NCBI GenBank assembly: GCA_964511075.1
Contig: CAZEDM010000006.1
Location: 62,001-126,000, forward strand
Reading direction: 5' to 3'
Source: CAZEDM01 sp964511075
GTDB taxonomy: Bacteria > Zixibacteria > MSB-5A5 > RBG-16-43-9
DNA: 64,000 nt
Position numbers and translations under genes: made by a program. The notes beneath the pieces are model-generated. The model searched no databases and had not been told where the DNA came from. It saw nothing but the letters and a program-made list of their open reading frames with translations. Of the stretch, positions 22,567 through 31,652 are shown piece after piece; within the stretch, counting starts at the first letter, position 1; each line of letters begins with the position of its first letter.

Positions 22567-23142
22567 TTACTTTCCGCCCATACCTTTCATCTGCATAGAG
22601 GATTCTGACTCGCTTTCTGTTTTCTCCACATATTTCCCCATCATCGTCATCCCGGTCATATCCCCGCATTTATACATCTTGGAGCCATAGTAGGGATTGC
22701 CTATCTGCTCGCTTTCCTGAAGCCAGTCTTCCTTTGCCATAGGACAGTGAAAAGAATAAGCCTCGCCTGCGTACCCGTATTGTTTGAGATAAGAGAGCAT
22801 AGACTGAGAAAGCGAGGCAAACCCCTTTCGAGCCTCTTCCAGATTGTCAGTCTTCAATTCGGATGAGCTGGCTTTGATCTGTTCTAAGGCATTTATCAGG
22901 TTATCCAGTTGGGCTGACATCTTTTGAGCATGTTCACTGACCTTTTCAACTTTATCCTGGGATAGAAGTTCCCTTATAACAAAGTAGTGGCCAAAGATCT
23001 GGGTTATCTCGTCTGAGCTACTCATCCCCTCCATGCTCTCACCCTTGGAAGCACTTTTGTCTGCTAAAACAGAGCTTGATAAAATCATCAAAATGGATAA
23101 ACCAAGAATCAAAATTATGATTAATAAACTGTGCTTTCTCAT
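22567..23142 (-). CDS. Periplasmic DUF3347 protein of a copper efflux cluster
   Basis: A 191-residue exported protein: signal peptide about residues 1-27 (SLLIIILILGLSILMILSSS), then a helical domain FGHYFVIRELLSQDKVEKV...AQKMSAQLDNLINALEQI. Its C-terminal signature is FHCPMAKEDWLQ then GNPYYGSKMYKCGDM, with Cys and Met residues that could bind Cu(I). The tail is methionine-rich (GMTMMGKY, SSMQMKGMGGK). DUF3347 domains are often fused to or beside CusB. Same strand as and 145 bp after CusA. A role as periplasmic copper binder is inferred. Confidence 0.85.
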   Translation of the reverse strand: MRKHSLLIIILILGLSILMILSSSVLADKSASKGESMEGMSSSDEITQIFGHYFVIRELLSQDKVEKVSEHAQKMSAQLDNLINALEQIKASSSELKTDNLEEARKGFASLSQSMLSYLKQYGYAGEAYSFHCPMAKEDWLQESEQIGNPYYGSKMYKCGDMTGMTMMGKYVEKTESESESSMQMKGMGGK

Positions 23143-23287
23143 CTTTTCCCTCCGGATTAAAAGATTAAAGGTTCGGTTGTCTCTGCCCCAAATTCAGTTT
23201 GATTCAATCCTCACATATTCGACCTCCTTTTGATCTGAGATTTTTTAATTTCTTAAAAATTTAACCATTTGATCTCCAAACATATTC

Positions 23288-26200
23288 TCAGCTTGACGAA
23301 TTGTTTGATATCCTGGTTTTCTCACCCTCAGGCAACTTCCTTCCCCGCCACAGATAGAAAACCACCGGATAAACCAGAAGCTCCAATAAGAAGGAGGTGA
23401 CCAGTCCGCCTACCATTGGAGCGGCAATTCGCTTGGACATATCCGAGCCGATCCCGGTACTCCATAGAAGCGGGAATAATCCTATCATGGCAGCTCCCAC
23501 AGTCATCAGCTTAGGCCTGATTCTCCTGACTGCCCCCTCGTGAATTGCTTCCCGCAGGTCTCCTCTTGTGCGCATGGCATTTGCCTCTAACTGGGTGCGG
23601 TAAGCTAAATCCAGATACAGAAGCATAACCACTCCGGTTTCAGCATCCAGGCCAGCCAGAGCGATCATACCTACGAAAACAGCCACGCTGGTGTGATATC
23701 CTAAAATGAAAATGAACCAGAAAGCTCCTATCAGTGAAAAAGGAACCGCTAAGAAGACTATCAGGGTCTTGGTTATCGATTTCGTGTTCTGGTAAAGGAT
23801 GAAAGAGATAATCAGGATAGTGAGGGGAATTATAACCATCATCCTCTTTTGCACTCTCAGCATGTATTCATACTGGCCACTCCAAACCAAGTTATAGCCG
23901 GGGGGAAGAGGTACCTCGCTTTCAATCACCTTCTTGGCATTTTTCACATAGGTTCCTACATCGATGCCGTGAATATCCACATAGACCCAGGCTGTTCTTC
24001 TGGCGTTCTCGCTTTTGATCCCAGGTGGCCCTTTTCTTATCTCGATATCTGCCACCTGGGTGATGGGTATCTGGGCACCGCTGGGTGTGGGTATTAGCGT
24101 CCGTTTCAGATCATTGATGTTATCTCTTAGTTCCCTAGGGTACCTGATATTGACTGGATAACGCTCTAAGCCTTCAACTGTGGAGGTGATGTTCATCCCG
24201 CCCACGGCGGACATAATCACATCCTGGATATCCCCCACAGTCAGTCCATATCGAGCTGCCTCCTCCCTTTTGATTCTGAAGTCCAGGTAGTTACCTCCCA
24301 CAGCCCGTTCCGAATAGGCTGAAAGCGTTCCTCTGACCTTCCTGATCGCGGCTTCAATTCTTTCTCCTATAGCAGAGAGCGTATCCAGGTTCTCTCCCAT
24401 TATTTTGATCCCTACAGGTGTTTTGATGCCGGTGGCTAACATATCAATGCGGGTCTTAATAGGCATGGTCCAGGCATTGGTCAGTCCTGGAAATTGAATA
24501 GCCTTATCCAATTCCTCCACCAGTTTCTCATGTGTCATTCCTTTCCGCCATTCTTTTTCCGGCTTGAGCTTAATGGTGGTTTCTATCATGGTTAAAGGAG
24601 CCGGATCAGTGGCGGTCTCTGCTCTACCGATTTTACCGAACACGCTCTCTACTTCTGGAAAGGAGCGTATGATCTTGTCAGTCTGCTGCAGGATCTCCTT
24701 GGCTTTGGTTATGGAGATACCAGGAAAAGTAGTAGGCATATAGAGCAGATCCCCTTCGTACAGGGGAGGCATAAACTCACTTCCCAGCTTTAAAATCGGG
24801 ATAGCAGTCAAAGCCATAAGCGTCAAACTGGCAATGATTATCCACCAGCGGTATTTGAGTATAAAGCTAATGACCGGATGATATATCTTGTGCAGAGTCG
24901 TGCTCAAAGGATTTTTATCCTCCGATTTGATCTTTCCCCTGATCCAGTATCCCATCAGAACCGGCACGATAGTGATGGAGAGCAGGGCGGCTGCAGCCAT
25001 AGAATAACTCTTGGTGAAAGCCAGCGGCTTGAATAATCTCCCCTCCTGCTGTTCCAGCAAAAAGACCGGAATGAAGGAGACCGTTATAACCAAAAGGGAA
25101 TAGAAAAGAGCTGGCCCCACCTCTTTGGCGGATCTGGCTATGATCGACCAGTGGTCACTCTTGCCCTGGTCTCTCTCTAAGTGTTTGTGACCGTTCTCCA
25201 CCATGATGATGGCAGCATCTACCATAGCTCCAATGGCTATGGCTATCCCGCCCAGGGACATGATATTGGCGTTGATCCCCTGGAAGTACATCACGATGAA
25301 ACTGATCAAAACCGCAGAGGGCAGAACGAAGATGGCCACCAGCGAACTTCTGAAGTGAAGCAGGAAAATCATTATGACGAGGGAGACCACTATCATCTCC
25401 TCAAATAAGGTGTGCTTGAGGTTGCTGATCGACTCCTCAATCAACCACGAGCGGTCATAAGCTGTTCTTATCACTACTCCTGGAGGCAATCCTGGCTTGA
25501 GCTGCTCCAGTTTTTCCTTTACCGATTTAATGGTCTTAAGAGCATTTTCCCCAAAGCGCATTATAACCACCCCTCCCACAACCTCGCCCTCACCATCCTT
25601 TTCTGCTAGACCTCTTCTCAGCTCCGGTCCAATTATCACATTAGCCACATTTCTCAGCAGAACAGGAGTGCCAGACTCATCTACGCCTAGTGGAATGTTT
25701 TTCAGGTCTTCCAGATCCTTTATGTAACCCAGTCCTCGAACCATAAACTCTGTCTCAGACATCTCCAGTAAGCGTCCACCCACGTCATTATTTGACCTGA
25801 CGATAGCCTGCTTGACCTTGGACAGAGGAATGTTGTAGATCAGGAGTTTGTTCGGGTCAACCTCTACCTGATACTGTTTAACATAGCCGCCAATAGAAGC
25901 AACTTCAGCTACACCCTTAACTGAGGTCAGCTGGTATTTCAGATACCAGTCCTGAATAGAACGTAACTCCGATAGGTCGTAGTTACCTGAGGTATCCTCC
26001 ACAGTATATTCATAGACCCAGCCCACGCTGGTAGCATCTGGCCCAAGTTGAGGAGTCACCCCCTGAGGCAGCCTGCCCTGAACAAAATTAAGGTATTCCA
26101 ATACCCTGGAACGCGCCCAGTATAGATCCGTTCCGTCTTCAAAGATCACAAATACCAAGGAGAAATTAAAAAACGAATATCCCCTTACGACCTTGGCGTG

Positions 26201-26431
26201 AGGCACAGCCAACATGGCTGTAGTCAAGGGGTAGGTGATCTGATCCTCAACTATCTGGGGGGACTGGCCAGGGTATTTTGTCTCTATGATTACCTGAACA
26301 TCAGATAGATCTGGAATGGCATCCAGCTTGATATTTTTTAAGCAGTAGATACCCGCGATGACAGCAACCGCAGTCAGAAGTATCACTATGAATCTGTTTT
26401 TTACCGAGTAATCGATTATCTTCTCTAACAT
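23288..26431 (-). CDS. cusA: CusA/CzcA-type heavy-metal RND efflux pump
   Basis: A 1047-residue inner-membrane proton-driven pump of the HME-RND family, twelve transmembrane helices with two large periplasmic loops. Start VKNRFIVILLTAVAVIAGIY is TM1. Family stretches include KYPGQSPQIVEDQITYPL, GAMVDAAIIMVENGHKHLE (charged TM4 relay) and GSEFMPPLYEGDLLYMPTTF. LLYMP and RIDMLATG hold methionines in the setting of the Cu/Ag-binding methionines of E. coli CusA, so copper or silver is the likely substrate. Ends 145 bp before DUF3347; starts 12 bp after CusB. Confidence 0.95.
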   Translation of the reverse strand: MLEKIIDYSVKNRFIVILLTAVAVIAGIYCLKNIKLDAIPDLSDVQVIIETKYPGQSPQIVEDQITYPLTTAMLAVPHAKVVRGYSFFNFSLVFVIFEDGTDLYWARSRVLEYLNFVQGRLPQGVTPQLGPDATSVGWVYEYTVEDTSGNYDLSELRSIQDWYLKYQLTSVKGVAEVASIGGYVKQYQVEVDPNKLLIYNIPLSKVKQAIVRSNNDVGGRLLEMSETEFMVRGLGYIKDLEDLKNIPLGVDESGTPVLLRNVANVIIGPELRRGLAEKDGEGEVVGGVVIMRFGENALKTIKSVKEKLEQLKPGLPPGVVIRTAYDRSWLIEESISNLKHTLFEEMIVVSLVIMIFLLHFRSSLVAIFVLPSAVLISFIVMYFQGINANIMSLGGIAIAIGAMVDAAIIMVENGHKHLERDQGKSDHWSIIARSAKEVGPALFYSLLVITVSFIPVFLLEQQEGRLFKPLAFTKSYSMAAAALLSITIVPVLMGYWIRGKIKSEDKNPLSTTLHKIYHPVISFILKYRWWIIIASLTLMALTAIPILKLGSEFMPPLYEGDLLYMPTTFPGISITKAKEILQQTDKIIRSFPEVESVFGKIGRAETATDPAPLTMIETTIKLKPEKEWRKGMTHEKLVEELDKAIQFPGLTNAWTMPIKTRIDMLATGIKTPVGIKIMGENLDTLSAIGERIEAAIRKVRGTLSAYSERAVGGNYLDFRIKREEAARYGLTVGDIQDVIMSAVGGMNITSTVEGLERYPVNIRYPRELRDNINDLKRTLIPTPSGAQIPITQVADIEIRKGPPGIKSENARRTAWVYVDIHGIDVGTYVKNAKKVIESEVPLPPGYNLVWSGQYEYMLRVQKRMMVIIPLTILIISFILYQNTKSITKTLIVFLAVPFSLIGAFWFIFILGYHTSVAVFVGMIALAGLDAETGVVMLLYLDLAYRTQLEANAMRTRGDLREAIHEGAVRRIRPKLMTVGAAMIGLFPLLWSTGIGSDMSKRIAAPMVGGLVTSFLLELLVYPVVFYLWRGRKLPEGEKTRISNNSSS

Positions 26432-26443
26432 GATTCGACCCCT

Positions 26444-28195
26444 TTAATCTGACTTACTTTTTAAGGGAATCAGCTCCATACCACACTCCGGACACCTGCC
26501 TGGTTGACTGGAAAGGATATGATGATGCTCCTCCATCGGGCAGGTATAGACGGTTCTTCCGGCTTGAGTAATTGGAACTAAATCCATTCTACATTCCGGG
26601 CAAACACCAGGTCCTACCTGTAGGATATGGCTGTGTTCTTCCATTGGGCAGGTGTAGACCTCCTCGGAAAAATGTGCCTTTTTACCCGGGGTGAGGTTTA
26701 AATTCTCAACTTCGGTTTTAGTAGTCTTTTGCACCTTCTCCTCTTCCATTTTTGTACCTGAGGCCTGGCTTATCTCAACCTCTTGTGAGGCAGACATCTT
26801 AGATTTCATCATCTTCTGAATCGCTTCCTGGGTCTTGCTCTCGGAATCGAGCATGAACTGGGCAGAAGTTACTATCAACTCACCCGGAAGAAGACCATTT
26901 TTAACCTCGATAACCCCTCCTTCACTACTTGCTCCGGTTGTAATTTCTCTGGGCGAGTATTTCCCCTCTCCTAAGTCTACAAAAACTATCTCCCTTTTAC
27001 CTGAGCGAATCACCGCTTCCTCAGGTATCAATATCCTTTCTCCCTTAAGCTCGGATTCGATTACCACATTGACATACATCTCCGGCTTGAGCCTGAATCC
27101 AGGATTGGGGAACTCTAACCGAATCTTTACGTCTCTGGTCTTCTGGCTCAGATAAGGATAGATATAGGTTAATCTGCCCTGAAAGGTCTCTCCGGGTATA
27201 TATGATAGACTCATATTTACTTCCTGTCCTAACTTCACAAAGGGAAGCTCGTATTCGTAGATTGATCCCAATACCCAGACAGTGGAAAGGTCTGCAATGC
27301 GGAAAAGGTCGCTTCCGGTTTTTACATATGCTCCCTCTATCGCATTTTTATGAGTCACCACTCCTCTGGTTGGTGAATAGATGGTTAAGGTCTTTTCGAT
27401 CTCCCCGGTTTGTTCCAATTTTTTGATCTGCCTTTCATCTATATCCCAGTATTCTAACCTTTTCCTGGTGGAATTAAGAAGCTCCAGTGCTCCTGAGCGA
27501 GCTTCCTCGTAGGGACTATCTTTGAGCTCCTGGTAGTTTTTCAGGGCACTCAAGTACTCCTCCTGGGTACTGACCAGTTCTGGCGAATATATCTCCAAAA
27601 GCGGCTGCCCCTTCTCCACCTGCTCGCCTGTGGTATTCACATAAAGTCTTTCGATCCATCCACCCACCTTGGTGTTGATAATGTAGAGATTTTTCTCATC
27701 GTAATCGATATTGCCAACTGTGCGGATGGTTCGGGTTAATTTGCCGGTTTTAACTGAAGCTATTCTCAATCCCATATTTTGAACTGTGTTCGGGTCGATG
27801 GTGATAGCACCCTCCTCGATCTCATCCTCATACACCGGGATCAGATCCATTCCCATGGGTGATTTACCCGGTTTATTCGAGATATAGGTTGGGTCCATGG
27901 GAGCCCTCCAGTATTTGATCTTACGCTCTCCCTGAGACTTAGCAGAACTGACTTTTGTGCTTTTGATAGGTGTCAGCTTCATCCCGCAGATAGGACAATA
28001 TCCCGGCTCATCCTGGATTATCTCCGGATGCATGCCGCAGGAATAAAGCTGTTTACCAGAGGCCTTCTCGGCTTGAGCTAATTCTGTAGGAGCAGAAATT
28101 TTCTTCCCGCTAAGAAAACCTCCTATGAATCCAACTGCTGTGAACAGAAGGGCCAAGAAGACCACTCCAACCAGTTTTGATTTACTTTTCTGCAT
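26444..28195 (-). CDS. cusB: CusB-type periplasmic adaptor with three heavy-metal-binding modules
   Basis: A 583-residue membrane-fusion protein linking CusA to the outer-membrane channel. Signal anchor at residues 6-27. A heavy-metal-binding motif YSCGMHPEIIQDEPGYCPICGM lies near residue 52, and two more, YTCPMEEHSHILQVGPGVCPEC and YTCPMEEHHHILSSQPGRCPECGM types, form the C-terminal 70 residues. The adaptor core has the lipoyl/hairpin edge GEQVEKGQPLLEIYSPELVS and the barrel end KNGLLPGELIVTSAQFMLDSES. Such domains present metal to CusB and CusA. Three copies in one protein is generous. Gap to CusC is 2 bp, so translation is coupled. Confidence 0.95.
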   Translation of the reverse strand: MQKSKSKLVGVVFLALLFTAVGFIGGFLSGKKISAPTELAQAEKASGKQLYSCGMHPEIIQDEPGYCPICGMKLTPIKSTKVSSAKSQGERKIKYWRAPMDPTYISNKPGKSPMGMDLIPVYEDEIEEGAITIDPNTVQNMGLRIASVKTGKLTRTIRTVGNIDYDEKNLYIINTKVGGWIERLYVNTTGEQVEKGQPLLEIYSPELVSTQEEYLSALKNYQELKDSPYEEARSGALELLNSTRKRLEYWDIDERQIKKLEQTGEIEKTLTIYSPTRGVVTHKNAIEGAYVKTGSDLFRIADLSTVWVLGSIYEYELPFVKLGQEVNMSLSYIPGETFQGRLTYIYPYLSQKTRDVKIRLEFPNPGFRLKPEMYVNVVIESELKGERILIPEEAVIRSGKREIVFVDLGEGKYSPREITTGASSEGGVIEVKNGLLPGELIVTSAQFMLDSESKTQEAIQKMMKSKMSASQEVEISQASGTKMEEEKVQKTTKTEVENLNLTPGKKAHFSEEVYTCPMEEHSHILQVGPGVCPECRMDLVPITQAGRTVYTCPMEEHHHILSSQPGRCPECGMELIPLKSKSD

Positions 28196-28197
28196 AA

Positions 28198-29490
28198 TTA
28201 CTTGCTCCTCTCTAAAGGTAAAGTTCTGCCCAAAAGCTCCTCCATCTGTGCTATGGTCTGGAAATAAGAGCTTAAAGCCTGATGATAGGCTATCTCGTAA
28301 TTGAAGAGGGTTATCTGATTGTTTAACAGAGTAAGAAAATCTACCTTGTCCACCTGATAACCGGACTTAGCCGACTCCAGTGACTGACGAGCCTGGGGCA
28401 AAATTGCACTTTGATAAAGCTGAAATTCCTTTTTCTGTTTTTCTAAGGAATAAAATAACCTTGATATGCCTAACTTGATTTTATTCTGAGCAGACTCATA
28501 TTTCCTCCTGGATGATTCCAACTCCAACTTTCTCTCCTGGACCTTCCTCTTCTGTTTTGTCCAGAAATAAAGGGGTAGATCAAGGGAGGCGGAAAAGGAG
28601 AAGAAATCCACCCCTCTAACCGGGTCCATCTCCACCTCATCCCTTAGACGGTAGCTGAGAGATAAAGTGAAATCAGGCCAGTAATCCCTTTTAGCCAAAG
28701 CATAGTTCGACTGTGATGACTGGACTAAAAACCCCCTTCCCTTAAGATAGGGGTTATCCTTTAAGGCTAAGTTCTGCAATTCCTCCTCAGAATAATCCAA
28801 TTCCTCGAAAGCCAAATCCGGGACCACGCCCAAACTTTCCTGAGGATTGCGATTGAGCAGGATATTAATCTTAGCCTGGATTGTCTTTTCCATCTCCTCC
28901 AGGGAGATGAGCTTGTCAATCATCTTGGAGACTTCCACCTGAGCCCTCAGCACATCCTGTTGAACTCCTTTACCCACCGAATATCTGGTGGAAGCTATGC
29001 GAGCAAAATCCTCCAGCAGGAGCTTGTTCTTCTGCGTGATCTCGATAGATCTCTGCAGAAAATACAGCTGGTAGTAATTCTTTTTCAGCTCACTCAGTAT
29101 GAAGTTTCTGGTCGACTCATAATCCTCTTTTGTTTTCTGTGCCATGCTTCGGGTAGAATTTTTAGCCAGTCCCAGTTTCCCGGGGAAAGGGATTTTCTGA
29201 GAAAACATCAGCTCCACTCCGCTCATGGGCGTCTGGTCCAAAGACCAGGAATCTGTGGGCAGGTTGGAAGCTGTAGCCTTAAGCACAGGGTCAGGTAAAG
29301 ACCCTGCCTGAGGAATCTTTGCCTCAAAGGCTTTGTAGCGATACTCTGCTGACCTCAGATCTGGATTTGCCCTTAAAGCCTCTGCAATCAGAGAATCCAG
29401 GGACAGTTTTTCTGCCAGACTTTTCTCTGGGATCGTGGTGAGCAGGCTGAAACATACAGCCAGCCCACACCAGAAAATAATTTTTTTCAC
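28198..29490 (-). CDS. cusC: TolC-family outer-membrane channel (CusC-like)
   Basis: A 430-residue outer-membrane efflux protein. Signal peptide KKIIFWCGLAVCFSLLTTI; the two repeated long-helix halves show the family words SLIAEALRANPDLRSAEYRYKA (first) and SYALAKRDYWPDFTLSLSYR (second), and the end RQSLESAKSGYQVDKVDFLTLLN is typical. I use the GTG at 29490, preceded by GAGGAGG, instead of the longer frame to 29529. No lipobox cysteine in the signal peptide, unlike E. coli CusC. It is followed directly by CusB. Confidence 0.93.
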   Translation of the reverse strand: MKKIIFWCGLAVCFSLLTTIPEKSLAEKLSLDSLIAEALRANPDLRSAEYRYKAFEAKIPQAGSLPDPVLKATASNLPTDSWSLDQTPMSGVELMFSQKIPFPGKLGLAKNSTRSMAQKTKEDYESTRNFILSELKKNYYQLYFLQRSIEITQKNKLLLEDFARIASTRYSVGKGVQQDVLRAQVEVSKMIDKLISLEEMEKTIQAKINILLNRNPQESLGVVPDLAFEELDYSEEELQNLALKDNPYLKGRGFLVQSSQSNYALAKRDYWPDFTLSLSYRLRDEVEMDPVRGVDFFSFSASLDLPLYFWTKQKRKVQERKLELESSRRKYESAQNKIKLGISRLFYSLEKQKKEFQLYQSAILPQARQSLESAKSGYQVDKVDFLTLLNNQITLFNYEIAYHQALSSYFQTIAQMEELLGRTLPLERSK

Positions 29491-29568
29491 TTTTGACCTC
29501 CTCAAACAAAAGACAGACTTCACCCCCACAGGGGCAGATATTCTATTGCCTCTTAGTTTGAGAAGGTA

Positions 29569-29961
29569 TTAAATGATAAAAGATGAGTTAAGAATATATA
29601 AGGGGGGACCTTTTAAGGGGAAGTAAATATGTTCCGGATAATTCCAACTGTACTGCTCGGAAAGGGCTTGCGAGGTAATCTCTATATTTGAAACCCAAAG
29701 GGTAAGTTCTGATTTTCCATCCTGATAAGAGGTAAATATAGCTGGCTGATTCTCCGTTTTGGGCTTTTTATTTAGCTTACAACCGCAATCTCCCTTGTGC
29801 CCAAAACCAAACTCAGTAGGCTGAGATGAGCTTTCACCACAGCAGCAACAGGTTTTTTTCATCCCCTTGACTTCCGGACAAAGCTGGAGGAAAACCGAAG
29901 AGGAGAAAATCAGGCTAATACAAAGTAACGTTGCAATGGTTTTTATTTTTTTCCCTGCCAT
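29569..29961 (-). CDS. Exported cysteine-rich hypothetical protein
   Basis: A 130-residue protein that begins the efflux cluster. A hydrophobic signal stretch (TIATLLCISLIFSSSVFLQL) is followed by MKKTCCCCGESSS and KGDCGCKLNKK, six clustered cysteines that could bind soft metal ions. The rest is polar, ending in an aromatic tail. I know small Cys-rich proteins of this layout at the head of cus clusters but no assigned function. The frame ends about 80 bp before the CusC start. Confidence 0.65.
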   Translation of the reverse strand: MAGKKIKTIATLLCISLIFSSSVFLQLCPEVKGMKKTCCCCGESSSQPTEFGFGHKGDCGCKLNKKPKTENQPAIFTSYQDGKSELTLWVSNIEITSQALSEQYSWNYPEHIYFPLKGPPLYILNSSFII

Positions 29962-30078
29962 AATTATGTTTTTCTGCCAACTTTATGATCTTTAACTAAA
30001 TTACGATATGATTTATCCTGTTTGTTTGAGATATTCCTAAATTTATTCTTTATGATTATCGGAGTACAAGAGGAAAAG

Positions 30079-31446
30079 CTATCTGAAGCTGATTTTTTTC
30101 TTTAAAGGTTTATGAGCTCGGGAAAAGTATTCATTCGTCATCTTTGCCACCAAACCGCTTAATCCCAAGATCCCGATGAGATTGGGGAAAGCCATCAAGC
30201 CGTTGGTTATGTCCGTCAAAAACCAGACCAAATCTATCTTCACCACCGCCCCCAGGGGAATAAACACCACAAAGATCCAACGGTAAGGCATAACCGCACC
30301 TCTTCCTAAGATATACTCTGAGCATCTGTCACCATAATAGGACCAGGAAAGCATAGTGGAGAAGGCAAAAAAGACCAGCCCAAAGGTGACGATCCATTTA
30401 CCAATTACAGGCAGACCTAATTCAAAAGCATAGGAACTTAAAGGAGAAGAGGTTAAACCGCTCCTCCAGGCTCCCGTGGTGATTATAACTAAGGCGGTCA
30501 TACTGCATATCACCAAGGTATCAACAAATGGTCCTATCATAGCCACCAGACCCTCTCTTACCGGTTCTCTGGTCTTGGCAGCAGAATGAGCAATCGAGGC
30601 AGAGCCTAAACCTGCCTCATTGGAGAAAAGACCTCTGGCTACACCGAACCTGAGGGTCTGGGCAACCGTGGCCCCCAAAAATCCTCCAGCCGCAGAGACG
30701 GGGGTGAAGGCATGTTTTATTATCAGGGAAAAAGCAGAGGGAACTTTATCCATATGAATAAAAAGTATTAACAAAGCCCCCAGGATATAGACTATACACA
30801 TAAAGGGAACAATCCTGGAGGCAACCTTTCCGATCCTTTTTATACCACCGATGATTACCAGCCCAACGAAAAGAGCCACGATAAGTCCTGTAACATAGGA
30901 AGGGATTCCCAGATTCTCCTCCAATGGCTTAGCCACAGAGTTTGCCTGAACCATATCCCCTATCCCGAAAGAGGCAATCGCCGCAAAGAATGCAAAAAGT
31001 ACACCCAGGAATTTAGTCTTCAACCCTTTCTCCAGATAATACATCGGACCACCGGAGGCGGTCCCATCCGGATGAATTTTTCTGAAGTTAAGACCCAAAA
31101 GAGCAGAATTGTATTTATTGATCATTCCCAAGGCACCAGTAACCCACATCCAGAAAACCGCCCCCGGACCACCAGAGGCAATCGCAGTTGCCACCCCGGC
31201 GATGTTTCCTGTCCCGATGGTAGCAGAAAGAGCCGCAGAAAGCGCCTGGAAATGAGTAATCTCACCCTCATCCTTAGGGTCTTCATACCTTCCGCTGATC
31301 AGATCAATGCCATGATGGAATTTTCTTATCTGAAGAAATCTATATCTCAGGGTCAAAAAAATTCCTGTGCCCAGGAGGAAAATAATAAGAGGCGGCCCCC
31401 AGATGTAACTATCGACTTTATCCAGAAAGGGAATCAGACCTTCCAT
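30079..31446 (-). CDS. Sodium:alanine/glycine symporter (AGCS family)
   Basis: A 455-residue inner-membrane transporter that imports alanine or glycine with Na+. About eleven helices. Family motifs are QALSAALSATIGTGNIAGVATAI (residues ~65-87), GPGAVFWMWVTGALGM (~92-107) and the ARGLFSNEAGLGSASIAHSAA stretch (~270-290). The N-terminal YIWGPPLIIFLLGTGIFLTLRY is standard. The start codon has no Shine-Dalgarno sequence, and the promoter found places the transcription start at the ATG, so the message may be leaderless. Stands alone after the metal cluster. Confidence 0.95.
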   Translation of the reverse strand: MEGLIPFLDKVDSYIWGPPLIIFLLGTGIFLTLRYRFLQIRKFHHGIDLISGRYEDPKDEGEITHFQALSAALSATIGTGNIAGVATAIASGGPGAVFWMWVTGALGMINKYNSALLGLNFRKIHPDGTASGGPMYYLEKGLKTKFLGVLFAFFAAIASFGIGDMVQANSVAKPLEENLGIPSYVTGLIVALFVGLVIIGGIKRIGKVASRIVPFMCIVYILGALLILFIHMDKVPSAFSLIIKHAFTPVSAAGGFLGATVAQTLRFGVARGLFSNEAGLGSASIAHSAAKTREPVREGLVAMIGPFVDTLVICSMTALVIITTGAWRSGLTSSPLSSYAFELGLPVIGKWIVTFGLVFFAFSTMLSWSYYGDRCSEYILGRGAVMPYRWIFVVFIPLGAVVKIDLVWFLTDITNGLMAFPNLIGILGLSGLVAKMTNEYFSRAHKPLKKKISFR

Positions 31447-31453
31447 TGGTTTA

Positions 31454-31482
31454 CATTTAAAAAATTAAAGGGGGCTTGTCAA
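31454..31482 (-). promoter_or_regulatory. Promoter of the AGCS symporter gene
   Basis: On the minus strand TTGACA (31482-31477), spacer 17, TAAATG (31459-31454). Expected start is within 1-3 nt of the ATG at 31446, which implies a leaderless transcript. Confidence 0.55.
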
Positions 31483-31652
31483 GGAGTAAAAATGCAAAAA
31501 TTCTAAACGCTCTGTCTGTCGAGTGGAAACTCCCAATGAATTGTGTAACTATATTAAAACAAAAGCCCTTGATTTTATATTCGGATTTTACTATATCCAG
31601 AAAGTAACTATCTGTGGCTCTGTATGTGGTTAAAAAGACTTAGAGGACCATA

